Positions 41,471-50,026 of a stretch of 64,000 nt of DNA are shown here, in pieces (position 1 is the first letter of the stretch; each line of letters starts with the position of its first letter). Below the pieces are notes generated by a model. The model saw only the letters and a list, made by a program, of their open reading frames with translations, had not been told where the DNA came from and did no database searches. The DNA comes from Flavobacterium sp. GTDB taxonomy: Bacteria > Bacteroidota > Bacteroidia > Flavobacteriales > Flavobacteriaceae. Position numbers and translations under genes: made by a program. The stretch covers positions 1,901,075 to 1,965,074 of the forward strand of contig CP051546.1 of the NCBI GenBank assembly GCA_012837155.1, written 5' to 3'.

Positions 41471-43384
41471 TTAAAACGCATTAAATTTATCTCCCAAATC
41501 ATGTTTCAAATTGTATTTCTTGGTGGTATCTAAAGCTCTTTCCAGACAAATGAATTTTTGATTTGTATTGGTTTTAAAATAAGCTACCGTTTCGGGTGCA
41601 ATTGATACATCAAGACAAATCAAGGTTTCTTTTTCGCCATCAGTAGCAAAAACAATTTCATTTTTGGTAAACTGTTCCTGTGGTATTGTTGTGTAATTGA
41701 GTGAGAAATTATTTTTCAATAAAATCTCGGTCATTAACTCTTCTTTATTGAAGGCATTGACCAATTGGCTTTCTTTGTCTGCAATGTATTTTTTGAGTAA
41801 TTCTAGATTTGCCACATCGTCTAACTCTGGATCAGGAGCAAAGTCGACTCTAGGGAAGTTCGATTTTTGGAGTTTGAAAACTTTGAAACCGAGTTTGGTT
41901 GTTGGTTGGTTGTTGCTGGTTGCTGGTTCTAACTGCAATTCGCCTGCTTTTTTATTGGCTTTTTCCGCTGATTCTTTTTCTATTTTGGCAACAACCCTTT
42001 TGTTACGTTCAATGGTAATGTCGCTTATTTTCTTATAGCCTGCTTTGTAGGCTTCGCTCTTTTCGTCTGTGGCTTCTGGTATTTGAACTAATATAAATTT
42101 GCGATTGCCTCCATCTTCTTTATTGAGTTCCATTATGGCTTGACCTGTTGTTCCAGAACCTCCGAAGAAATCGAGAACTATATCATCATTCTCTTTATCA
42201 AAAACAATTTCTAATAATTTAGAAATAAAAGTTGAAGGTTTTGGAGTGTCAAATGGAGTCTCCCCATTAAAAAGCCTCTTCAATTCTTCAGTAGCATCCC
42301 TTGTTGTACCAACATCTTTACCAAACCATATTGTTTCTGGAGTTCTCCCTTCTACGGTAGAAAGATGTATTTTTCTAACAATCCTAGTCTCATCCTTACT
42401 AAAAAATATCTCGCCTGTTTCAATCTTTTTTTGTAATGTATCTTTGCTCCATCTCCAACCGTTTTTTGGGGGTTCAATAATTCTTCCAGCAGGAGTTACA
42501 ATATCGTAAATTAAGTTAGGTCTATATAGTGCATTTCTAACATCACCAGTGCGCCATAATCCTTTTGGATCATTATCTGGGTTGGAATAACTTTTATTGT
42601 GCTCGTCCGTTCTTCCTAATGATAATAACTCGAAAGCACTTGATTTTTGATAACAAATAGTATAATTATGATGAACAGAGAATTTGCCTGAATATCCTTT
42701 TGGCTGAATACTATGTTGCCAAACAATATTCCCAACAAAATTCTCCTCTCCAAAAACTTCATCACATAGTTTGCGTAAATGATGCACTTCGTTATCATCA
42801 ATAGAAATAAATATTACGCCATCTTCCCGCAATAGTTGTCTGGCAATGAGCAATCGGCTGTACATCATATTGAGCCAGTTGGAGTGGTAACGCCCATCAG
42901 TTTCGGTATTTGTATCAATTTTTACTCCGTTTTCTAATACTTCGGTATCTTCCCAATAACCGCGTTTGTCTTGGGTAAAATTGTCGCTGTATACAAAGTC
43001 TTTCCCCGTATTGTAGGGCGGATCTATATAAATACATTTTATTTTCTCCCGGTAACTGCCACTTAATAACTTTAGTACTTCAAGATTTTCGCCCTCAATA
43101 ATAAGGTTTTCACTATCGTTTGGGTTTACACTTCTTGCATCATCATAGACTAATGTTGCATTGCTTGGCGTAAAAGCATTGCGTTTGGCTTGGCTTTTGC
43201 CAAACCAACGAAATTCATAACGCTCGGTTTCGTTAACTGTGTCCGGGTTTACGGCTTTTTTTACTTCGTCAATATTAAGATTGCCTTCGCTTGTAAACCA
43301 ATCGGGAAATTGTTGCTTTAATATTTGCAAACGTTCGTTGTTCCAGTCGTGGCTGTTGGGCATATAGTCGTTGATGGTTTTCAT
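41471..43384 (-). CDS. Type III restriction-modification DNA methyltransferase (Mod)
   Basis: This intact 637-aa N6-adenine methyltransferase of the beta class has DPPYNTGKDFVYSDN (motif IV) preceding the SAM-binding VLDFFGGSGTTGQAIMEL (motif I). A long middle region (about residues 200-380) is the target recognition domain. EFRWFGKSQAKRNAF and ENLEVLKLLSGSY are usual type III Mod features. Mod alone methylates one strand of its site and with Res forms the restriction complex. Downstream it abuts the GH3 gene; upstream are the REP array, a transposase, a truncated Bro-N gene and the res gene, all on the same strand. Confidence 0.93.
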   Translation of the reverse strand: MKTINDYMPNSHDWNNERLQILKQQFPDWFTSEGNLNIDEVKKAVNPDTVNETERYEFRWFGKSQAKRNAFTPSNATLVYDDARSVNPNDSENLIIEGENLEVLKLLSGSYREKIKCIYIDPPYNTGKDFVYSDNFTQDKRGYWEDTEVLENGVKIDTNTETDGRYHSNWLNMMYSRLLIARQLLREDGVIFISIDDNEVHHLRKLCDEVFGEENFVGNIVWQHSIQPKGYSGKFSVHHNYTICYQKSSAFELLSLGRTDEHNKSYSNPDNDPKGLWRTGDVRNALYRPNLIYDIVTPAGRIIEPPKNGWRWSKDTLQKKIETGEIFFSKDETRIVRKIHLSTVEGRTPETIWFGKDVGTTRDATEELKRLFNGETPFDTPKPSTFISKLLEIVFDKENDDIVLDFFGGSGTTGQAIMELNKEDGGNRKFILVQIPEATDEKSEAYKAGYKKISDITIERNKRVVAKIEKESAEKANKKAGELQLEPATSNNQPTTKLGFKVFKLQKSNFPRVDFAPDPELDDVANLELLKKYIADKESQLVNAFNKEELMTEILLKNNFSLNYTTIPQEQFTKNEIVFATDGEKETLICLDVSIAPETVAYFKTNTNQKFICLERALDTTKKYNLKHDLGDKFNAF

Positions 43385-43404
43385 TATGGTTGTTTAAAAT
43401 GTTA

Positions 43405-44008
43405 AGTCCCTAACGGGACAAAATGTTGTGTGTTGTTTTTTTCTACCAATATATAGTCCCTAACGGGACAAAATTGTTTGTTATAATATTCTACCATTAT
43501 TAAATTCCTAACGGAATATGACAATAATTTTTTCTTTTTTTTGCTATACAACTGTGTGTTGTTTTTTTCTACCAATATATAGTCTATATATTGGTAGCAA
43601 TTTGTCAAGCATTATTCATTGTCCCGCAGGGACTATACAACTGTGTGTTGTTTTTTCTACCAATATATAGTCCCTAACGGGACAAGATTGTTTGTTATAA
43701 TTATTCTACCAATATTAAATTCCTAACGGAATATGATAATAATTTTTTCTTTTTTTTTGCTCCGTTAGGAGCTATATATTGGTGGCAATTTGTCAGGCAT
43801 TATTCATTGTCCCGCAGGGACTATACAACTGCGTGTTGTTTTTTCTACCAATATATAGTCCCTAACGGGACAAAATTGTTTGTTATAATATTCTACCAAT
43901 ATTAAATTCCTAACGGAATATAATAATAATTTTTTCTTTTTTTTGCTCCGTTAGGAGCTATATATTGGTAGCAATTTGTCAGGCATTATTCATTGTCCCG
44001 TAGGGACT
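43405..44008. repeat. REP/BIME array: three tandem composite palindrome units
   Basis: Units start at about 43443, 43657 and 43845 (spacings 214 and 188 bp). Each has CTACCAATATATA-GTCCCTAACGGGAC, then ATTCCTAACGGAAT, then GCTCCGTTAGGAGC-TATATATTGGTAG in reverse and GTCCCGCAGGGAC. The stems differ in a compensated way (GTCCC/GGGAC, ATTCC/GGAAT, GCTCC/GGAGC). The last GTCCCGTAGGGAC (43995-44007) abuts the transposase gene end. This is the expected organisation of REP palindromes beside their RAYT transposase. Confidence 0.8.
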
Positions 44009-44017
44009 ATACAACGT

Positions 44018-44479
44018 TTATATCAATTCTTTGAAAATATATTTTTCATCATATTCTATTTCAAATTTCTGAAGAAAATCGAGATATTCCTGCCTAAATG
44101 TTTTCTTTTTATGATGTTCTTCTTGGTTTTGAATATAATGGATTACTCTATCTATTTGTGATTTGCTATAAGAAAACGCACCGTAACCCTCTTGCCATTC
44201 AAAATGTTCTCTTGTTAATTTATTTTCATTTATCCACAAAGATGAACCTTGCTTTACATCTTTCATCAAATCCGAAATAGATTGTGATGGTCTTAATCCG
44301 ATTAGAATATGAATATGATCAGGCATTCCGTTAATTTCCAAAAGTTTATGGTTATTATTTTGGACAATTCCAGTAATGTATTTGTATAAATTATCTTTCC
44401 ATTTTGGCTGTATTATTCCGTGTCTGAATTTGACTGCGAAAACAAAATGCATGTGTATTTGAGTATAAGTGTTTGCCAT
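44018..44479 (-). CDS. REP-associated tyrosine transposase (RAYT, IS200-like Y1_Tnp)
   Basis: This 153-aa single-domain HUH enzyme starts at the ATG at 44479 (MANTYTQIHMHFVFAVKFRH); the longer frame from 44503 would begin inside the neighbouring palindrome. The HUH motif is NGMPDHIHILIGL, and the catalytic tyrosine is expected in YGAFSYSKSQIDRVIHYIQN. IS200/RAYT proteins nick single-stranded DNA at hairpins. Palindromic repeats flank it on both sides (43995-44007 and 44489-44501), and no second IS605 gene is present. It probably maintains or spreads the adjacent REP array. Confidence 0.88.
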   Translation of the reverse strand: MANTYTQIHMHFVFAVKFRHGIIQPKWKDNLYKYITGIVQNNNHKLLEINGMPDHIHILIGLRPSQSISDLMKDVKQGSSLWINENKLTREHFEWQEGYGAFSYSKSQIDRVIHYIQNQEEHHKKKTFRQEYLDFLQKFEIEYDEKYIFKELI

Positions 44480-44488
44480 AAGAGTTAA

Positions 44489-44552
44489 GTCCCTACGAGA
44501 CATTATGATGTGATTACTAATTTTTCTACCAAATATATAATTCCTACGGAAT
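44489..44552. repeat. REP palindromes on the start side of the RAYT gene
   Basis: GTCCCTACGAGAC (44489-44501, imperfect) and CTACC-AAATATATA-ATTCCTACGGAAT (stem 44540-44552) are the same type of repeat as in the array on the other side of the transposase gene. The second replaces the end of the Bro-N gene. Confidence 0.75.
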
Positions 44553-44841
44553 AAAAAACAGATTGGATTAAACGAAAAAGCTGTTCCGTATCAGCCACAT
44601 CGGTTTTATAAAACTTAGCGTCTGCTGATTGCATTTTCAGTTGATTGCAATTTGTAGCCAACTGACTTCCGTCTTTTTTTAATCGTGTTCTTAAAACACT
44701 CCAGTATTTTCGGGGATTTGGGCTTTCTGTTAAAACTGTAATTACATCAATGATGGAGAAATACCATTTTTCTTGTTCGGTGTCCCAAATAGAACGCACT
44801 TGTTTCGTTTCGAATAGTTTTATGCTTGATTCTTTTTCCAT
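44503..44841 (-). pseudogene. Bro-N domain protein, truncated by a REP palindrome
   Basis: From the ATG at 44841 the protein reads MEKESSIKLFETKQVRSIWD, then EKWYFSIIDVITVLTESPNP, WSVLRTRLKKDGSQLATNC and YKTDVADTEQLFRLIQS, all typical of the Bro-N/DinD-like proteins often found next to restriction systems in Bacteroidetes. After LIQS the frame enters the REP sequence and adds an unrelated 16-residue tail, so the second half of the normal protein is missing. Bro-N domains are thought to bind DNA. It lies between res and the RAYT gene. Confidence 0.75.
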
Positions 44842-45167
44842 AACTGTTTTATTTTTTAGATGTCCGCTATTTTCGGACAACTTATATTTTTAGAAAATTC
44901 ATCCTGTTTTTATCACTTTCCTGATGTCAGGAAGTTGATAAATCAAAACCATTTTGCCGATGTCAGCAATATGGTTTTATGTGTTTTTAAAAGCAGCAAT
45001 ATCTTTATCGGCTTCTGTTTTAAAATAATTGTATTCTTTGACTGGTGCTTTGTATTGTACTTCTAATCCCAAGTATTTAAAGTGTTCCATCGCACATTTT
45101 ATTTTATAAACTTCGCTTTCCTTTAAGGCGCCTTTATCGTTGATGTCATTTGTTCCTTTAGTTTCTA

Positions 45168-46209
45168 TTACAAATGCGAATCAAGGGTTGAAAAAACATT
45201 AAAAAAGAAAGAAATTTCTTTGTAAAAATTAGAATAATAAGCTGATAATCAGTATATTTATAGTGTATCTAACGCACGTTTAAATATATGATTAATCAGC
45301 TTAAAGCCCTAAAATTAGTAAAAATATATTCCATAATCTGTGACAGATTTGAAAAAGATTTAAAATACACTTGCGAACGTTTCAGCAACAACCATAAACA
45401 AGATTTAACAGATCAAGAAATTATGACCATATACCTATTCACAGTTCAAGAAGAACAACGTTTTAGCATCAAACAAATTCATAAATATGCTTGTGATTAT
45501 TTACATGATTGGTTTCCAAGACTTGGCTCATATGCTGGTTTTTCTAATCGTCTTAATCAATTATCAGAAGCTTTTCGACGTTTTTCAGCTTCATTATTTG
45601 AAGACTTTTTACCTTGGGATTGCTTAACTGATCAAAGTTTACTGGATTCGATGCCAATAATCACTTGCTCTGGTAAACGAAATGGAAAGGTAGCAAAAGA
45701 CTTGACCGATAAAGGGTATTGTTCTACAAAAAGCATGTATTATTATGGAGTGAAGCTTCATGCATTAGCTTTTAGACGAGAAAATAAAATTCCTTTTCCT
45801 GAAGAAATTCAAATAACACCTGCATCTGTCAATGATTTAACGGTTTTCAAAGAAGCGTGGTCAGAAAAAACAAACAGAAAATTCTTTGGAGATAAAATAT
45901 ACATTAACGAGGATTTTTTTTCTGAATTAGAACAAGAGAAAAATTCAATTATGATTACACCAGTTAAAGCAATCAAAGGACAATGTCAACAAATAAAAAA
46001 CTGGGATAAAGCAGCCGATGATTTATTTTCCAAAGCAGTATCAAGAGTTAGACAGCCCATAGAATCTCTTTTTAATTGGTTGATTGTTAAAACTGATATT
46101 CAAAAAGCAAGTAAAGTTAGGTCTAGCAAGGGGTTACTGGTTCATCTATTTGGAAAAATTGCTGCCGCTTTATTGGACTAATATTTTAACCCTTGATTCG
46201 CATTACAAA
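45168..46209 (+). mobile_element. IS982-family element with 7-bp target duplication
   Basis: The element spans 45175-46202 (1,028 bp) with inverted ends TGCGAATCAAGGGTT. TTACAAA flanks both sides (45168-45174 and 46203-46209). It is inserted in the nuclease domain of res, in the opposite orientation. Confidence 0.85.
45288..46181 (+). CDS. IS982-family transposase
   Basis: This intact 297-aa transposase is of normal IS982 length. It has an N-terminal helical domain (LTDQEIMTIYLFTVQEEQRF, LHDWFPRLGSYAGFSNRLNQ) and a DDE domain with LLDSMPIITCSG (first Asp), RKFFGDKIYINEDF (second Asp) and VRQPIESLFNWLI (Glu). It is the only gene of the element in res. No frameshift is seen, so the element may still move. 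Confidence 0.93.
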   Translation: MINQLKALKLVKIYSIICDRFEKDLKYTCERFSNNHKQDLTDQEIMTIYLFTVQEEQRFSIKQIHKYACDYLHDWFPRLGSYAGFSNRLNQLSEAFRRFSASLFEDFLPWDCLTDQSLLDSMPIITCSGKRNGKVAKDLTDKGYCSTKSMYYYGVKLHALAFRRENKIPFPEEIQITPASVNDLTVFKEAWSEKTNRKFFGDKIYINEDFFSELEQEKNSIMITPVKAIKGQCQQIKNWDKAADDLFSKAVSRVRQPIESLFNWLIVKTDIQKASKVRSSKGLLVHLFGKIAAALLD

Positions 46210-48747
46210 ATAAAATTCACTTTCGGCGCCATCTTTTAGATTTTTGCGCTTCATTATCAACCCAAAATCAGGTTCATAATCGCCGATTGGTGTTTTTATT
46301 TTGTACCAACTTGGTAGTTTTAGAAAACATACCACTTCAGTATCATTATCAGCTTCTAATGAAAATTTGCGTTCCACATCACTGTCAATAAGCATTTTGT
46401 CAAACACTCCTTTTATTGGCGTGTTGACATAACCATTTGGTCCTATATTTTTAACGAAATCATCGAATTCAAAAGGGTAACTTTCTCCAGTAGTATGATA
46501 ATTCAAACCCCGTATCATTTCATCTAATTCTACATTGCGAATTATTGCAGCTGCTTCATGAATAAAACGAGGTGGGTTTTTAACGACTTGTGATAGGTTA
46601 GTCAAACTTGCTACAATTCTGAATAAAGTGGTGTAACTCAAGCCTGTGTTTTCGCTCAATTCTTCAATTAAATCCAAAGGCGTGAAAATAGATTTTTGCT
46701 TTACTTTTTCTGAACCTTGAAAAGTATCTTCTTTTCCGTCTTCAGTAATAGCATTTATCATAAAACTAGAAGCTTCAATTACAAAATCTGGAATTGTAAT
46801 TTTACTGATTAAGGTAACCGATTCGGTAATTAATCTTTCTTCTTCAAAAGCCATTGTGTATTCGGTTTTCTTTGCCAATGCTGTCCAATATTTCCGAAAA
46901 GCTTGGTCTATTTCTGCCGAAGGATTACGTTTGAAATTCACTTTGTCAGCATCAACGCCTTTGTGAGAATGTGTCATTCCTGCACCAGCATTTGTTGTGC
47001 CATAAACCGATTTTATCTCTTCTTGGTACTGCGTGACAAATGTTTCATAAGTTTCATTAGGAATAACGGTAAGTTGGTTGATTCGTTCACTATCATCCAC
47101 ATCTAAGGCATCATAAATCCTTTGACCGTCTTGGTTTACACATATACGCAACCCACGACCAATTTCTTGTCGCTTTTTGATTTCGGAATAGGAATTGTTT
47201 AATGTGGCAATGTTAAACACATTTGGATTATCCCAACCGACACCTAAAGCTGAATGAGAAAAAACAAATTGAACGGGATTTGATAATGTCAGTAATTCTT
47301 CTTTTCCTTTTAAAATCAATTCATAAATTTTACTCTGTTCCTTTACGCCACCTTCATTATCGGCATATTCGCCACTCGCTTTTTGGGCAAAATAATAGCC
47401 TTGAAGACTTTGAATGTGTTCGTTTGTTGGTATTTTTCCATCATTGTATTCAGGATAAATGGCTTTGTATTTTTCTATAAACAGGTTTTTAATTATGGGG
47501 GTTTCTCCCATATAATTTGCTACTCTATCGATAAAGACAAGGGATAAACATTTAATTCCTTTCGATACTAATTTTTGAGATTTGGTAAAATGTCTGTGAA
47601 TTAACCATTCTAATTGCAACGCCCAAATGTTCTCTAAACCGCCAGCAATTTGTTTTTCAAGAATTTCAGCACCATTTGAAAATGTAACCGTCCATTTGCC
47701 AGTTTTCAAACTCTTATTAATATTGGCAATGGTATAATTCAAATAACTAGGATTGTTTGTTTTGTCTCCTAAATTATCATTTGATTGAGCCAAGCCGTAT
47801 CTTTAAAATCTATCTTGTTGGTCGATTTGTTTAGATGCCACGCTTTGAGTTTTACTTCTGGATCACCTTTTCCGAATTGTATGTCTGATAATTCAATTTT
47901 GAGGGTTGCTTCATCGTTTTTTTCGGTAACGGTAAGCACTTCAATTTTCTTTACTAACCCCTCTTTATAGCTATCATAAGGCGTTAACCTATATAATAAA
48001 TTCTTAACCACTTTGTGAGTTGCAGAATATCGAATTTTATATATTGGGTTCAGTTTAGCAATTTGCTTGATGGAATTTTCTGTGTCCATTCCTTCTTGTG
48101 GTTCATCCATAATGATAAATGGATTTGTTTTTCCAATTGCTTCGATGAACGGAATATTATTGAATAAATCTTCTCTCTGTGCCTGATTTAAAATTTTATC
48201 CTCTGAATTGAAAGAAGCCAACGTCATTATCATCACTTGCGGATGTTGGTCTTCAATAAATTGAGTTACTTTTTGCAATTTTTTACTGTCATATTCAAAA
48301 GCATTAGGACTAAAACCATAAATACTTTCTAATTGTTTATGGAATGCCTTGAATGTTCCAATGCTATTTTGACGAATAGCAACCGATGGAACAAGTATAA
48401 TGAATTTTGTAAAACCGTAATGCTTGTATAATTCATAAATGGTTTTTATGTAAACAAGAGTTTTCCCTGTTCCAGTTTCCATTTCAATGCAAATATCATT
48501 GTCCGTTGAAAGCTTGGCAACTTCTTCTGAAATGCCATTATTACGTATGATACTTTTAAGATTGCTTTTAATGTCATCGGATGACAGTTTAGTAACATTA
48601 GAACGAATTCCTTCAAAACAAGCATTGTCAAAAGAATTTCGTTCTGTTTCCTCAAAAAATTTTACAATAGTCTGTATTGCTGCTTCTTGGTATGCTAAGT
48701 TTTCAAGTTTTAAAATCATTTTGGTATTGTTTGTAAATGAAATTTAA

Positions 48748-50007
48748 TTACTTTTTCTTCCCAAAATCGTTTGGAAAAATCAAGAATCGCGACAAAATTA
48801 ATCCAGGTATTGTGGCGCAAAACACCCAAATAAAGAAATTTCCATAACCCAAATACTCTTGAATATAACCGCTCAGCATTCCGGGAAGCATCATTCCCAA
48901 AGCCATAAATCCCGTTGCAATAGCGTAGTGAGAAGTTTTAGATTCGCCATCGGCAACATAAATTAAAAACATCATAAAGGCGGCAAAACCAAATCCGTAG
49001 CCAAATTGCTCGCAAATTACAGTAGCATAAACATAATAGATTGATTCGGGATGAAAATGAGAAAGCAATACAAACCCAAGTATAGGCAAGTGCATGGTTA
49101 AAATCATGGGCAACATCCATTTTCCAAGACCATTTTTAGATATGGCAATTCCTCCTAGGATTCCTCCAATGGTTAGCGAAATAACGCCAAATGTTCCATA
49201 AATAACGCCCACATCTTGTGTGGTTAAACCCATTCCGCCAACGGCTTTATCGTCAATAAGAAAAGGCGTTAGCATCTTTAGCAATTGGGATTCTCCCAGT
49301 CTAAATAGTAGAATAAAGGCTAAAACTAACCCCATTTGCTTTTTTTGAAAAAAAGAAGAAAAAACAGTTCCAAAACTAACTTTCGAATCTGATTCGGATT
49401 CTGAAATTTCTGTTTCAATTGTTGGGGTAGAAAAATAATTATAAATCGTAATTATTGCCATAATAAAACCAATAATGACCATTGTATAAGACCAAGCTTT
49501 GGTTTTATCCCCATATTTTTCTTCCAGAAAACCAGCAATAATGACGATTAATCCGTTTCCGGTTAGCAGGGAAAGTCGGTAAAAAGTGCTTCGGATTCCT
49601 AGAAAAAAAGATTGTTGTTCTTTGGCTAAAGCCAACATATAAAAACCATCGCTGGCTACATCATTTGAAGCAGAAGCAAATGCGGCAACCCAAAAAACTG
49701 CCAAACTCAACACAAAAAAATGGTTCATCGTAATTGTTAATCCAACCACTAGAAAAGCAATAGAAATTAGCAATTGCATCGCTAAAAACCACTTTCGTTT
49801 CGTAGAATATAAATCAATAAACGGACTCCATAATGGTTTTACAACCCAAGGCAAATACAATAAACTAGTATAAATCCCAATATCTTCATTGCTGATTCCT
49901 AAGTTTTTGTACATGATTACCGAAACCGAAATGATGATGACATAAGGCAATCCTGAGGCAAAATTTAAAACAGGTATCCAGTACCAAGGCTTAGATTCGA
50001 TTTTCAT
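48748..50007 (-). CDS. MFS permease, AmpG-like muropeptide transporter
   Basis: This intact 419-aa protein has about 12 membrane segments. The N terminus (WYWIPVLNFASGLPYVIIIS) and the first cytoplasmic loop (LYLPWVVKPLWSPFIDLYST) match the AmpG group, whose members import GlcNAc-anhydroMurNAc peptides, and the mid-part LFRLGESQLLKMLTPFLIDD also fits. Its neighbours upstream are a GH10-like hydrolase and anmK, both fitting recycling of cell-wall sugars, and the NagZ-like gene follows after the restriction locus. The gap to res is only 28 bp, so the res-mod genes may be read from this operon. Confidence 0.85.
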   Translation of the reverse strand: MKIESKPWYWIPVLNFASGLPYVIIISVSVIMYKNLGISNEDIGIYTSLLYLPWVVKPLWSPFIDLYSTKRKWFLAMQLLISIAFLVVGLTITMNHFFVLSLAVFWVAAFASASNDVASDGFYMLALAKEQQSFFLGIRSTFYRLSLLTGNGLIVIIAGFLEEKYGDKTKAWSYTMVIIGFIMAIITIYNYFSTPTIETEISESESDSKVSFGTVFSSFFQKKQMGLVLAFILLFRLGESQLLKMLTPFLIDDKAVGGMGLTTQDVGVIYGTFGVISLTIGGILGGIAISKNGLGKWMLPMILTMHLPILGFVLLSHFHPESIYYVYATVICEQFGYGFGFAAFMMFLIYVADGESKTSHYAIATGFMALGMMLPGMLSGYIQEYLGYGNFFIWVFCATIPGLILSRFLIFPNDFGKKK

Positions 50008-50026
50008 TTGGTTGATTTTTGGTTTG

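Larger units (their letters stand above)
44977..48719 (-). pseudogene. Type III restriction endonuclease (Res), split by IS982 and frameshifted
   Basis: The start is ATG 48719 (MILKLENLAYQEAAIQTIVK). The superfamily 2 helicase part has CIEMETGTGKTLVYIKTIYE (Walker A), IIMDEPQEGMD (DEAD-type motif II), IRYSATHK (motif III) and QEIGRGLRI (motif VI). The nuclease domain follows (YEPDFGLI). IS982 (45175-46202) is inserted after ESEFYFV; the remaining 63 codons, FAIETKGTNDINDKGALKES onward to the stop at 44977, carry the ExK. So the PD-ExK active site is cut between its two halves. An additional frameshift lies near 47790. Restriction should be lost. Confidence 0.9.

Noticed and set aside
43402-43608. 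68-aa minus-strand ORF in the repeat region
   Set aside because: It consists wholly of REP repeat sequence read twice (IDYILVEKNNTQ-like repeats) and has no sign of coding selection.
43405-44008. CRISPR-like regular repeats
   Set aside because: The period is about 190-215 bp, the spacers are themselves repeated, and the repeats are palindromic REP hairpins next to a RAYT gene; no cas genes are present.
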